A stretch of DNA of 64,000 bases from Pseudolabrys taiwanensis (GCF_003367395.1 NZ_CP031417.1:5481501-5545500), one strand, 5' to 3'. Positions 8,812-20,050 are shown, counted from the stretch's first letter. Notes: a model not told the origin generated them from the letters alone. Program-made: numbers and translations.

Positions 8812-10157
8812 GGGGCCTCCGCGCGCGGTTGCGGCTTCTGACGAAGCGTCGATAACGTCTTGTCGACACCGGGCCATGCCGGTTTGTCGCTGAAATGGCT
8901 GCGCACGTAGGCCGCCAGGGCGACGATCTGCGGATCGGTGAGCGTGCCCGAGAAGCCCGGCATCATCGGCCCGGCGGACCCCAGCGGCGGGTGGATGCCG
9001 TCGAGGACGATATGCAACAGGTTGGTCGGGTCCGGCGCGTGCACCACGCTGCTCAGGCCGAGCGCCACCGGTTTCGAAATCGGAAAGGTTCCGCCGGCAT
9101 GGTGACAGGTCGCGCAGGCGCCGGCAAAGATCGCGGCGCCGGGCGAGGTGTCGCTCTCGGTCCTGCCGTCGGCGTGTGCGCCCGTGGTGGTGGCGGTCCC
9201 CCATAGCTTGACCTCGCGCTGCTGCGCGAAATCGAGCGCTACGCGTGCACGCTGAGCGCCTTGTGCTTCGTCTGCACCGCGGGATAGCGACGCAACATAC
9301 GTCGCCATCGCGCGCACATCCTCATCCGGCAACTTGCGCAAGGCGCGGATGATGGGCTGCATCGGCCCCGCGGCGTAGCCGTGCTGGCTCGCGAAGCCTT
9401 GCCGCAAATACGCCTCGAGTTGCTCGGCCGTCCAGTGTACGGGCGCGGGCGAGGCGAGGTTGAGCGCGGGTGCGTGCCAGCCTTCGCCGACACCGCCGCC
9501 ATAGGCTTCGCTCGTTTTCTCGGCGCCCAGGACATTGCGTGGCGTGTGACAGGCGCCACAGTGGCCGAGCCCTTCAACGAGATAGGCGCCGCGATTCCAT
9601 TCTGCGCTTTGCTTGGGATCCGGTTGATAGGGGCCTGTGTGCAGGAAGAGCAGTTTCCAGGCCGCCGCCGACAATCGCCAGTTCAATAAGCCCATAAGCG
9701 CAGGCGGGCGATTTTCCTGCCGCACCGGCTCGCGTGTCATGAGAAATGAATACAGGGCCGAGATGTCGTTGTCGGTGATCTTGGTGAAGTGATCGTAGGG
9801 GAAGGCGGGGAAAAGATGATTGCCCTTGCGGTCGACGCCCGAGCGCATGGCACGGCGAAAGGCCGCTTCAGGCCAGGCGCCGATGCCGGTCTCCGGGTCG
9901 GGTGTGATGTTGCTGCCGTAGACGACGCCGAACGGCGTCTCGACCGGAAAACCACCGGCGTAAGGCTTGCCGCCCGGCTGCGTATGGCAGACCGCACAGT
10001 TACCGGCTGCGGCGAGCTGCGCGCCCTTTGCGATGGCGCCGGGATCGAAACGGGCCGCGCTGCTCCGCTCGGGCGGCATCTCGCTCTGATACGCCCAGGC
10101 ATAAAACGCGGCGAAAGCCACGACGAAAACGGCGATCACGCCGGCGATGACGCGCAT
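8808..10157 (-). CDS. Membrane-anchored triheme cytochrome c, aldehyde dehydrogenase cytochrome subunit
   Basis: 449-residue c-type cytochrome with one N-terminal membrane segment (about residues 2-22) acting as anchor or uncleaved signal. Three CXXCH heme sites are seen: CAVCH at 54-58, CGACH at 200-204 and CATCH at 348-352. This three-domain plan is that of the cytochrome subunit of membrane-bound alcohol and aldehyde dehydrogenases, which pass electrons to ubiquinone. It starts 6 bp after the paoC-like gene and is ATGA-coupled to the IorA-type gene. It is therefore the likely electron exit of the IorAB-type enzyme and possibly of PaoABC as well (inference). Confidence 0.9.
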   Translation of the reverse strand: MRVIAGVIAVFVVAFAAFYAWAYQSEMPPERSSAARFDPGAIAKGAQLAAAGNCAVCHTQPGGKPYAGGFPVETPFGVVYGSNITPDPETGIGAWPEAAFRRAMRSGVDRKGNHLFPAFPYDHFTKITDNDISALYSFLMTREPVRQENRPPALMGLLNWRLSAAAWKLLFLHTGPYQPDPKQSAEWNRGAYLVEGLGHCGACHTPRNVLGAEKTSEAYGGGVGEGWHAPALNLASPAPVHWTAEQLEAYLRQGFASQHGYAAGPMQPIIRALRKLPDEDVRAMATYVASLSRGADEAQGAQRARVALDFAQQREVKLWGTATTTGAHADGRTESDTSPGAAIFAGACATCHHAGGTFPISKPVALGLSSVVHAPDPTNLLHIVLDGIHPPLGSAGPMMPGFSGTLTDPQIVALAAYVRSHFSDKPAWPGVDKTLSTLRQKPQPRAEAP

Positions 10158-10163
10158 GGCGGT

Positions 10164-12389
10164 TCAGACCATCAGCTTCTCCAGCCGGATCGGCAAATCG
10201 CGCACGCGCACGCCCGTCGCATGATAGACGGCATTTGCGACAGCAGCCGCCGTGCCGACGTTGCCGAGCTCGCCGATACCTTTGACGCCGACCGGATTGA
10301 CGAAGTCGTCCTTCTCCGGAACGAATATCACGTCCAGGTCACGGATGTCAGCATTCACTGGGATGAGGTACTCGGCGATATTGTCGTTGGTATAGCGTGC
10401 GTTGCGCCGGTCGATTTCGGTCGCCTCATGCAGCGCCGAGGAAATGCCCCAGATCATCGCGCCCATATATTGGCTGCGGGCCGTTCGCGGGTTGAGGATG
10501 CGTCCGGCTGCGAAGGCGCCGACGATGCGTGCGACGCGGATCTCTCGCGTACGCGCGTGGACGCGAACTTCGACGAACTCGGCGCCCAGCGCGTACATCA
10601 ACTTTTCGCCGTGCGAGCCGCCGCCAAGCGTCGGTCTGCCCTTATAAAGTTGTGCCAGCGCGTCGGGCTTGCCGCCCGGCGGAATGAACTCGGCGTACTC
10701 CTCGATGGCGCCGACATGAAGCCGCTCAAAAGCGGCGGAGAGATCGGGGGCGCGGCTGTTGTCGCCGCTGCCCGTCGTGCCCGATGCATGCGACAGCTTA
10801 TCCAGGATTGCATCGCAAGCCTTGACGACCACAGAGCAGCAGCTCGCCGACTGATTGGAGCCGCCGGCGACCGGAGAGGGCGGCAGGCTGCTGTCGCCCG
10901 TTTCGACCGTGACGGCGGACACCGGGATCCCAAGACGTTCAGCGGCTACCTGCGCGACGATCGTGTTGATGCCGACGCCGATCTCGTGCGCCGCGATCTG
11001 CACATGGGCATGGCCATTGGCGTTCAAGCGAACGCGCGCGGAGGAGGCGCCCACATGCGTGGGATATACCGCCGAGGCGCAGCCCCAACCGACAAGCCAC
11101 TCGCCGTCCCGCATGGAGCCGGGTTGGGCATTGCGTTTGTCCCAGCCAAAGGCCTTGGCGGCCTCGTCATAGCATTTCATCAGCGATCGGCTCGACCACT
11201 GCTTGCCGGTGGCGTCGACCATGCCGTCATTGCGGCGGCGCAGTTCGATCGGGTCCATGTTGAGCTTGACGGCCAATTCGTCCATCGCGCTTTCCAGCGC
11301 ATAGATATACGGAACGACCGGCGGCGAACGCATGAAGCCCGGCGTGTTGCGGTCCGCATGAACCAACGTCACGCGGGTTTTGACGGCACCGAAGCTATAG
11401 AGCCGCGCGCTGTCTTCGACGCCGGCCACGGAATAGGGATCGGGCCGCGAGGTGATTTCCCAGCCTTCGTGCGAAAAGCCGGTGATCTTGCCGTCGTTTT
11501 CCGCACCGATACGGATACGATGACGGGTCTCGGCGCGATAGGTCTGCACGCTGAACCCTTGATCGCGGGTCACGACCAATTTGACGGGCCGGTTGAGCTT
11601 ACGCGCCGCCGCCGCGACAAACCCGGTGCGAGGCGAAAACTGCGCTTTCGAGCCGAAGGCACCCCCGACAAACGGGCTCACCACGTGAACTTTCTCGGGA
11701 TCGATGCCGAGCTTCTGAGCCAGCGTGTTCTTCAGGCCATAGACGAATTGGCTGGGCTCGTACACCGTCAGTTCGCCATCACGCCAGACGCATGTGGTCG
11801 TGAACAACTCGATCGGGTTGTGATGATGCGTCGGCGTGCCGTAACGCACGTCGATCGACACCGGCGCCGCCGCGATGGCCGCATCGGCACCGCCCGCCTG
11901 CGGCAGCTTCTTGGCGCGCTCCTCGACTTTGGACGGCTCTTCCTCGGTGAGGCCGGCCGCATCGAAGGTGCCGCTGGGCTTCCCCTCGGTGTAGGCAATC
12001 TTGGCCCGATAGGCGGCTTCGCGCGCCGCCTCGTAGGTGTCCGCAACCACCATGCCGATGATCTGGCCGTCGAAATGAATGTCCGGCCCCATCTCTTGCA
12101 TCGAGGAGATCGAGCCGCCACCGCCCGGCGCGAACGGTACTTCGTTCAACTTGCCGATGGTCTCGTGCGTGAAGATATCGAGCACGCCCGGAACGGCGAT
12201 GGAGTCGCCGAGGTCAATGCTGGCGATGCGGCCTTTGGAGATCGCGCTGGTGATGAGAAACGCATAGGCCGGATTGGCGACAGCGAAATCGGACGGATAG
12301 CGGGCTTCGCCGGTCACCTTGAGGCGGCCATCGATGCGGGGCTCCGGGTTCCCCATGTTTTCCTTCGGCTGCGGCGCGGCGCGGCTCAT
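10164..12389 (-). CDS. paoC: PaoC-like molybdopterin-binding subunit of periplasmic aldehyde oxidoreductase
   Basis: 741-residue large subunit of the xanthine oxidase family, closest in plan to E. coli PaoC (YagR), which oxidises aromatic and other aldehydes. The N-terminus PRIDGRLKVTGEARYPSDF is the usual aldehyde oxidase a/b hammerhead entry. FVGGAFGSKAQFSPR is a Moco-binding loop, and KGIGELGNVGTAAAVANA near the C-terminus carries the catalytic Glu near residue 707. It follows paoB by one base pair and precedes the cytochrome by 6 bp. A long open frame on the opposite strand (9789-12458) is a codon-bias shadow. Confidence 0.9.
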   Translation of the reverse strand: MSRAAPQPKENMGNPEPRIDGRLKVTGEARYPSDFAVANPAYAFLITSAISKGRIASIDLGDSIAVPGVLDIFTHETIGKLNEVPFAPGGGGSISSMQEMGPDIHFDGQIIGMVVADTYEAAREAAYRAKIAYTEGKPSGTFDAAGLTEEEPSKVEERAKKLPQAGGADAAIAAAPVSIDVRYGTPTHHHNPIELFTTTCVWRDGELTVYEPSQFVYGLKNTLAQKLGIDPEKVHVVSPFVGGAFGSKAQFSPRTGFVAAAARKLNRPVKLVVTRDQGFSVQTYRAETRHRIRIGAENDGKITGFSHEGWEITSRPDPYSVAGVEDSARLYSFGAVKTRVTLVHADRNTPGFMRSPPVVPYIYALESAMDELAVKLNMDPIELRRRNDGMVDATGKQWSSRSLMKCYDEAAKAFGWDKRNAQPGSMRDGEWLVGWGCASAVYPTHVGASSARVRLNANGHAHVQIAAHEIGVGINTIVAQVAAERLGIPVSAVTVETGDSSLPPSPVAGGSNQSASCCSVVVKACDAILDKLSHASGTTGSGDNSRAPDLSAAFERLHVGAIEEYAEFIPPGGKPDALAQLYKGRPTLGGGSHGEKLMYALGAEFVEVRVHARTREIRVARIVGAFAAGRILNPRTARSQYMGAMIWGISSALHEATEIDRRNARYTNDNIAEYLIPVNADIRDLDVIFVPEKDDFVNPVGVKGIGELGNVGTAAAVANAVYHATGVRVRDLPIRLEKLMV

Positions 12390-12390
12390 G

Positions 12391-13422
12391 TCAGATCTCC
12401 ATTGCAGCGGCTTCGCGCAACGCGCGCATCAGGGTTTGGCGCCCGAGTTCGACCTTGAACTTGTTGTCACCGCGCGGCTTGGATTCGGCGTAAGCGGTAT
12501 TGGCGGCGGCCTGCAGGACGCCGTCGGTCAGCGTTTGGCCCTTGATGGCCTCTTCGGCCGTGCGCGCCCGCCACGGCAGAGCGCTCACCCCGCCGAGCGC
12601 GATGCGGGCCTCCCGCACCGTGTCGCCGTCCATGTCGAGTGCGACTGCGGCGGAGGCTAGGGCGAATTCATACGACTCGCGGTCGCGGACCTTCAGATAG
12701 AGCGAACGCTTGGCAAAGGGCGCCGGCGGCACGACGAAAGCGGTGATCAGTTCGCCTGGCTGGAGAGTCGTTTCGATATGCGGCGTATCGCCCGGCGCCT
12801 TGTGCAGCTTTGCGAAAGGAATTGTGCGCGAACCGTTCGGCCCGGCGATGTCGACCACCGCCTCGAGCGCGATGAGCGCATGGGCGAAATCGCCGGCATA
12901 AGTAGCGATACATTGGTCGCTGACGCCGAGGATCGCGTGCATCCGGTTTACGCCGTCCATCGCGGCGCAGCCTGCTCCCGGATTGCGCTTATTACAGGTG
13001 GTGTAAGACGTGTCGCGAAAATAGCTGCAGCGCGTACGCTGAAGCACATTGCCGCCCAGGGATGCCATGTTTCGAATCTGAGCGCTGGCGGCCAGCATCA
13101 GGGACTGAGCGATGACGGGATAGGCCTGCTTCACGTCCGGGTGGTCGGCCGCCTCGGCCATCCGCGCCATGGCGCCGAGCCAGAGCCCTTTCGAGCCGAG
13201 TTGGATATTTCCGGATGGCGTGCGGGACAGACCATTGATGTCGGTGACATTCTCCGGCCGCATAACGTCGATGCGCATGAGGTCCATGAGGTTCGTGCCA
13301 CCGTCCAGATACTGGCTGCGTGCGAAAACCGATGGTTCGTTCTTGTCGATGGAAGCTTGCGCCTGCTGGGCCGCGATCGCGGCGCTGGCATTATCCGCGC
13401 GGGTGTAATGAAAGGGGCGCAT
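12391..13422 (-). CDS. paoB: PaoB-like FAD-binding subunit with extra [4Fe-4S] site
   Basis: 343-residue FAD subunit of the molybdenum hydroxylase family (CO dehydrogenase medium-chain type). The FAD-binding pattern near the start is QYLDGGTNLMDLMR, and SLGGNVLQRTRC follows. Beyond the standard fold it keeps four cysteines (RTRCSYF, TTCNKR, AGCAAM and DQCIATYAGD) in the insert that holds an additional [4Fe-4S] cluster in E. coli PaoB. This supports a PaoABC assignment rather than a generic xanthine dehydrogenase. The start at 13422 lies 3 bp after the paoA stop, and paoC begins one base after its stop. Confidence 0.9.
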   Translation of the reverse strand: MRPFHYTRADNASAAIAAQQAQASIDKNEPSVFARSQYLDGGTNLMDLMRIDVMRPENVTDINGLSRTPSGNIQLGSKGLWLGAMARMAEAADHPDVKQAYPVIAQSLMLAASAQIRNMASLGGNVLQRTRCSYFRDTSYTTCNKRNPGAGCAAMDGVNRMHAILGVSDQCIATYAGDFAHALIALEAVVDIAGPNGSRTIPFAKLHKAPGDTPHIETTLQPGELITAFVVPPAPFAKRSLYLKVRDRESYEFALASAAVALDMDGDTVREARIALGGVSALPWRARTAEEAIKGQTLTDGVLQAAANTAYAESKPRGDNKFKVELGRQTLMRALREAAAMEI

Positions 13423-13425
13423 GGC

Positions 13426-14046
13426 TCAGGCCTTCTGCATCTTCGTCTTGGCGTCGTTCACCGCGTCGACGATGTTTGGATAGGCGGCGCAACGGCATAG
13501 ATTGCCGCTCATGTACTCGCGGATCTCGGCGTCGCTACCCGCGTGGCCTTCGTTCACGCAGCCGATGGCGGACATGATCTGTCCCGGCGTGCAATAGCCG
13601 CATTGGAAAGCATCGTGATCGATGAACGCCTGCTGCATCGGATGCAAAGTGCCATCGGCAGAGGAGAGGCCTTCGATGGTGGTGATGTCACGGCCTTCCG
13701 CGGCGGCCGCGAGGGTAAGGCACGAAAGATGACGTTTGCCGTCGACCAGCACAGTGCAAGCGCCGCATTGTCCCTGGTCGCAGCCTTTCTTGGTGCCGGT
13801 CAATCCGGCGTGCTCGCGCAAGGCGTCGAGCAGGCTCGTGCGGATATCCAACGCGAGCTGCTGGTCGCGGCCGTTGATGCGCAATGTGACCCGCAGCGGT
13901 TCACGCGCAGTGTCTTTGGTCAGCGGAGGCGTTGCGGCATCGGCTCGTTGCCGCTCGAGCAGGGTCAAAGTCATGGTCGAGACCATTGTTGAGGCGAGGA
14001 AAGCGCGCCGGCTGGCGCCGCTTTTTTGGCTGGGCGAAGAATTCAT
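13426..14046 (-). CDS. paoA: PaoA-like [2Fe-2S] subunit with Tat signal
   Basis: 206-residue iron-sulfur subunit. After an N-terminal twin-arginine motif (SRRAFLAST) and hydrophobic stretch come a plant-type [2Fe-2S] domain (CDQGQCGACTVLVDG then LSCLTL) and the second cluster domain (CGYCTPGQIM and NLCRCAAYPN). In E. coli PaoABC the Tat signal on PaoA carries the whole heterotrimer to the periplasm, and the same is inferred here. The frame extends to a TTG at 14064, but the ATG at 14046 is preferred. This is the promoter-proximal gene of the six-gene operon; the 280-bp gap upstream holds only the terminator of the ferredoxin gene. Confidence 0.9.
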   Translation of the reverse strand: MNSSPSQKSGASRRAFLASTMVSTMTLTLLERQRADAATPPLTKDTAREPLRVTLRINGRDQQLALDIRTSLLDALREHAGLTGTKKGCDQGQCGACTVLVDGKRHLSCLTLAAAAEGRDITTIEGLSSADGTLHPMQQAFIDHDAFQCGYCTPGQIMSAIGCVNEGHAGSDAEIREYMSGNLCRCAAYPNIVDAVNDAKTKMQKA

Positions 14047-14223
14047 GATGTGCCTGGGCTCCAATGGGTTCCCGAGGTCGCAAGGAGGCGGTGCGGTAAG
14101 CTGGGCTCGTTGGGAGGAAAGTCGCCAGCCAGAGGGGAGTTCCTGGCGCGCACGTTAAAATTAGAACGGCTTCACAAAGCACATGGAACTTGCGGCAAAA
14201 TGCTGCGCAAGAATGACAAAATG

Positions 14224-14262
14224 AAAAAGCGGCGCGCCTTCCGACCAGAGGCGCGCCGCTTT
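14224..14262 (-). terminator. Rho-independent terminator after the ferredoxin gene
   Basis: A perfect 14-bp stem (AAAGCGGCGCGCCT and its complement) with a 9-base loop. On the minus strand it is followed by a T-rich run (TTTTTCATTTTG). It lies about 65 bp downstream of the ferredoxin stop and separates that unit from paoA. The rest of 14047-14326 shows no gene. Confidence 0.85.
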
Positions 14263-14326
14263 GTCTATTACACTGGAATTACGTCGCTTGGCGGACGCTC
14301 GGCCCGGGCCGAGCGCTCGTTGTGTG

Positions 14327-14650
14327 TCAGCGACCTTGGTAGGCCGGTGTGTGCACGACGAGGCCGTCGAGTTCTTCCGTCACCTTGATCTGGCAGCACA
14401 GGCGCGAGGTCGGCTTCACTTCGAAGGCGGCGTCCAGCATCTGCTCTTCATCGGCATGCGGCGGGCCGACGATGCCGCTCCACGCGTCGTCGACATGGAC
14501 CAGGCAGGTAGCGCAGGTGCAGCCACCGCCGCATTCGGCGACGATGCTGGAGACGTCATTGCGTAGCGCCGTCTCCATGACGGTCGCGCCGATTTCGGCA
14601 TCGACCGTGTGAACCGTGCCGTCATGTTCAACGAAGGTGATCTTGGGCAT
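14327..14650 (-). CDS. [2Fe-2S] ferredoxin, adrenodoxin/putidaredoxin type
   Basis: 107-residue soluble ferredoxin. The cluster pattern CGGGCTCATC, with a last Cys in RLCCQIK, is that of adrenodoxin-type ferredoxins that supply oxygenases and P450s. The ATG at 14650 (MPKITFVEHDG) sits behind a purine-rich GAAACGAGAG; an upstream GTG at 14680 would add ten residues atypical of the family. It follows the ferredoxin reductase by 33 bp on the same strand and ends before a strong terminator, so reductase and ferredoxin form one electron-transfer pair. Position behind boxR suggests service to BoxB (inference). Confidence 0.92.
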   Translation of the reverse strand: MPKITFVEHDGTVHTVDAEIGATVMETALRNDVSSIVAECGGGCTCATCLVHVDDAWSGIVGPPHADEEQMLDAAFEVKPTSRLCCQIKVTEELDGLVVHTPAYQGR

Positions 14651-14683
14651 CTCTCGTTTCCGCTTGGCGTTAGCCGGCACCGC

Positions 14684-16686
<2,003 letters not shown>

Positions 16687-16861
16687 GAAATATAATGCCG
16701 AACACACTATGGGCTATTGCTGCGGGCTTTGCAACCGCCGGCGCGTCGCAACGTCAATAAAATGCCCGTATTTCTGATGTGTTATGGTGCGTTGCAGCAT
16801 ATGAAAATGTGCTGCGGGCGTTGCGCTGTCTTGCGGCCGCCACAAGCTGGTGCTACGGAAG

Positions 16862-16875
16862 TGCACAATAATGCA
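16862..16875 (+). promoter_or_regulatory. Candidate BoxR operator, TGCA-N6-TGCA
   Basis: TGCA-CAATAA-TGCA lies 47 bp upstream of the boxC start in the boxR/boxC divergent region. TGCA half-sites are the known recognition element of the BzdR/BoxR family. Further single TGCA copies are at 16730-16733 and 16793-16796. Assignment rests on the adjacent boxR and the motif, not on binding data. Confidence 0.65.
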
Positions 16876-16922
16876 TAGGGAGAAGCGGGCCGGCCCAAGC
16901 GAACGGTTCCGTTTTATGGTTC

Positions 16923-18578
16923 ATGACCTTCATCGACTTCCAGACCGAGCCCACCCGCTACCGCCACTGGCGCCTCGAGTTCGATGGAGACATCGCTTAC
17001 CTGATTATGGACGTCGATCCGGCCGGCGGTCTGGCCGAGGGCTATGAACTCAAGCTCAATTCCTACGATCTCGGCGTCGATATCGAACTGAACGATGCCG
17101 TACAGCGGCTACGCTTCGAACACCCGGAAGTGCGCGCAGTCGTTATCAAGTCCGGCAAGGACAATGTGTTCTGCGCCGGCGCCAATATCCGCATGCTCGG
17201 CAAGTCGACCCACGGCCACAAGGTGAACTTCTGCAAGTTCACCAACGAGACGCGCCTGTCGATCGAGGATGCGTCTGAGCACTCCAAGCAGACCTATATC
17301 TGCGCCATTAACGGCAACGCCGCCGGCGGCGGCTATGAGCTGGCACTCGCCGCCGATCACATCATGCTGGTGGACGACCGCCGCTCGGCGGTGGCGCTGC
17401 CGGAGACGCCGTTGCTCGCGGTGCTGCCAGGCACCGGCGGCCTCACGCGCGTCACCGACAAGCGCAAGGTGCGCCGCGATCGCGCCGACGTGTTCTGCTC
17501 GATCGAGGAGGGCATTCGCGGCACCAAGGCGGTCGAGTGGAAGCTGGTCGACGAGGTCGTGCCGAATTCCAAGTGGAAAGATGCAGTTGCCGCACGCGCG
17601 AAGGAGATCGCCGCGCGCTCGGATCGCCCGACGGATGCAAAGGGCATCAAATTCAATCCGCTCGCCCGTAAGATCGAAGGCGACCGCGTCTCGTATCCGA
17701 ACGTCACGGTCGAGATCGACCGCGCGCGGGGCCTCGCCAACGTCACCGTGAAGGGCCCGTCGCAGCCGGTACCGGCTTCGGCCGACGCCGCGCAGGCGCT
17801 CGGCGATGCGTTCTGGCCGCTGGCGGTGGCGCGTGAGTTGGAAGACGCGATCCTGCATCTGCGCGCCAACGAGGCGGCGATCGCCGTGGTGCTGCTGCGC
17901 ACCGAGGGCAACGCGCAGGGCGTGCTCGATCACGATGCGTTCCTGGCCAAGTCGCAGGACCACTGGCTGATGCGCGAAATCCGTCATTATTTGAAGCGCA
18001 CCCTCAAGCGTATCGATGTGACGCCGAAGAGCTTCGTCGCGCTGATCGAGCCGGGCTCGTGCTTCGCCGGCACCTTGGCCGAGTTGGCCTTCGCCGCGGA
18101 TCGTTCGCTGATGCTGATCGGCACGCGGGAAGGCGACAACCGTCAGCCAGCCGCGATCACGCTCGGCGAGGCTAATTTTGGCGCGTATCCGATGGGTAAC
18201 GGCCTGACCCGCCTCGAAACGCGCTTCTTGGGCGAGCCGGAAACGCTGGAGGCCGCCAAGGCCAAGATCGGCGTCGCGGTGGAAGGCGAGGAGGCTGTTG
18301 AACTCGGTCTCGTCACGCTGGGGCTCGAAGACTTCGACTGGGACGACGAGCTGCGCGTGATGTTGGAAGAGCGCGCAAGCTTCTCGCCGGATGCGCTCAC
18401 CGGCATGGAAGCCAATCTGCGCTTCGCCGGCCCGGAGACGATGGAGACCAAGATCTTCGGCCGTCTGACCGCGTGGCAGAACTGGATCTTCCAGCGCCCG
18501 AACGCAATCGGCGAGCAAGGTGCGCTCAAGCTCTACGGCACCGGCGTGTCGCCGACCTACGCAAGAGACCGGGTCTAA
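16923..18578 (+). CDS. boxC: BoxC, 2,3-epoxybenzoyl-CoA dihydrolase (benzoyl-CoA-dihydrodiol lyase)
   Basis: 551-residue enoyl-CoA-hydratase-superfamily enzyme that hydrolyses and ring-cleaves the 2,3-epoxide of benzoyl-CoA in the aerobic Box pathway. An N-terminal crotonase domain carries the oxyanion-hole region KDNVFCAGANIRML and the following helix ICAINGNAAGGGYELALAAD, with LPETPLLAVLPGTGGL behind it. A second, diverged crotonase-like half occupies residues about 260-551. Length agrees with BoxC (about 550). The start ATG at 16923 has a weak ribosome site; another ATG at 16916 is out of frame. boxB follows after 29 bp. Confidence 0.96.
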   Translation: MTFIDFQTEPTRYRHWRLEFDGDIAYLIMDVDPAGGLAEGYELKLNSYDLGVDIELNDAVQRLRFEHPEVRAVVIKSGKDNVFCAGANIRMLGKSTHGHKVNFCKFTNETRLSIEDASEHSKQTYICAINGNAAGGGYELALAADHIMLVDDRRSAVALPETPLLAVLPGTGGLTRVTDKRKVRRDRADVFCSIEEGIRGTKAVEWKLVDEVVPNSKWKDAVAARAKEIAARSDRPTDAKGIKFNPLARKIEGDRVSYPNVTVEIDRARGLANVTVKGPSQPVPASADAAQALGDAFWPLAVARELEDAILHLRANEAAIAVVLLRTEGNAQGVLDHDAFLAKSQDHWLMREIRHYLKRTLKRIDVTPKSFVALIEPGSCFAGTLAELAFAADRSLMLIGTREGDNRQPAAITLGEANFGAYPMGNGLTRLETRFLGEPETLEAAKAKIGVAVEGEEAVELGLVTLGLEDFDWDDELRVMLEERASFSPDALTGMEANLRFAGPETMETKIFGRLTAWQNWIFQRPNAIGEQGALKLYGTGVSPTYARDRV

Positions 18579-18607
18579 GGCCCGCGAGAAAAAGAGAGGA
18601 ACACCCC

Positions 18608-20050
18608 ATGGCACTCGGTGCAGTCGACTACGACGGCCTTATCCCGAACAACGTCGCGCTCGGCGATGATCCGCGCGTCAAGCGCGCGTTGGAGAAGTGG
18701 CACCCCGGTTATATCGACTGGTGGAAGGATATGGGGCCGGAAGGTTTTCAGGAGTCGCTTGTCTATTTGCGCACGGCGGTGAGCGTCGATCCGAAGGGCT
18801 GGGCCAAGTTCGATTACGTCAAGATGCCGGAATATCGCTGGGGCGTGCTGCTCGCGCCGCAGGCGCCGGGCCGCAAGATTGCCTTCGGACGCCACAAGGG
18901 CGAGGACGCCTGGCAGGAGGTGCCCGGCGAATATCGCGCCATGTTGCGCCGCCTGGTGGTGATCCAAGGCGACACGGAGCCGGCTTCGGTCGAGCAGCAG
19001 CGTCATCTCGGCAAGACCGCGCCTTCGCTCTACGACCTGCGCAACCTGTTCCAGGTCAATGTCGAGGAAGGTCGCCATCTCTGGGCGATGGTCTATTTGC
19101 TGCAGAAGTATTTCGGCACCGACGGCCGCGACGAGGCGGAAGCCTTGCTCGAGCGCCGGTCGGGCGATCCCGACACGCCGCGCATGCTGGGCGCCTTCAA
19201 CGAGAAGACGCCGGACTGGCTGTCCTTCTTCATGTTCACGTACTTCACCGACCGTGACGGCAAGATGCAGCTCGAGGCCCTGGCGCAGTCCGGCTTCGAT
19301 CCCTTGTCGCGCACCTGCCGCTTCATGCTGACGGAAGAAGCGCACCACATGTTCGTCGGCGAGACGGGCGTGACGCGTGTCATCCAGCGCACCTGCGAGG
19401 CGATGAAGGAGGCCGGCATCACCGATCCCTACGACATCGAGAAGGTGCGTAAGCTCGGTGTCATCGACCTGCCGACCATTCAGAAGAAGGCGAACCTGCA
19501 TTTCTCGCTGACGCTCGATCTGTTCGGCAACGAGATCTCGACCAACGCGGCCAACGCGTTCCACGCGGGCCTCAAGGGGCGCTTCCGCGAGGATCGGCTC
19601 AAGGACGACCATCAACTCGAGAGCGGCACCTATCCCGTCCTGCGTCTGATCGACGGCAAGATCCAAAACGAGGACGCGCCGGCGCTATCCGCGCTCAACA
19701 TGCGGCTGCGCGACGATTATGTCGGCGACGCCAATGTCGGCGTCGGCCGCTGGAACAAGGTGATCGAGAGCTTCGGCATTCCGTTCGAGATCAAGCTGCC
19801 GCACGTGGCTTTCCATCGCCACATCGGCGAGTTCTCGAACATCAAGACGGATATCGAGGGCAATCCGCTGAACGACGCCGACTGGAAGAGCAAGCGCGAC
19901 GACTATCTGCCGAACAGTGCCGACAAGGACTTCATCGAAAGCCTGATGCAGCCGCAGTACGAGACCGGCAAGTTCGCCTCGTGGATCGCCCCGCCGAAGG
20001 TCGGCATCGACAACAAGCCGGGCGAATTCGAGTACGTGAAGATCGCCTGA
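18608..20050 (+). CDS. boxB: BoxB, benzoyl-CoA 2,3-epoxidase oxygenase subunit
   Basis: 480-residue class I diiron oxygenase that epoxidises benzoyl-CoA with O2 and external electrons. The start (MALGAVDYDGLIPNNVAL) follows a clear AGAGAGGA ribosome site; the frame is open upstream inside boxC. Carboxylate and histidine ligands are carried by helices around NVEEGRHLWAMVYLLQKYFG and MLTEEAHHMFVGETG (the E-x2-H pairs of a diiron site). The usual electron donor BoxA is not encoded next to it in this window. The gene is followed by a large inverted-repeat element. Confidence 0.96.
   Translation: MALGAVDYDGLIPNNVALGDDPRVKRALEKWHPGYIDWWKDMGPEGFQESLVYLRTAVSVDPKGWAKFDYVKMPEYRWGVLLAPQAPGRKIAFGRHKGEDAWQEVPGEYRAMLRRLVVIQGDTEPASVEQQRHLGKTAPSLYDLRNLFQVNVEEGRHLWAMVYLLQKYFGTDGRDEAEALLERRSGDPDTPRMLGAFNEKTPDWLSFFMFTYFTDRDGKMQLEALAQSGFDPLSRTCRFMLTEEAHHMFVGETGVTRVIQRTCEAMKEAGITDPYDIEKVRKLGVIDLPTIQKKANLHFSLTLDLFGNEISTNAANAFHAGLKGRFREDRLKDDHQLESGTYPVLRLIDGKIQNEDAPALSALNMRLRDDYVGDANVGVGRWNKVIESFGIPFEIKLPHVAFHRHIGEFSNIKTDIEGNPLNDADWKSKRDDYLPNSADKDFIESLMQPQYETGKFASWIAPPKVGIDNKPGEFEYVKIA

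Noticed and set aside
9789..12458. 889-residue open frame on the plus strand
   Set aside because: Lies entirely antisense to the cytochrome and PaoC genes, has Arg/Ala/Asp-rich composition without motifs, and reflects high GC codon bias. The same holds for 1740-3032, 17109-18614, 22025-23491, 23855-25165 and 25425-27329.
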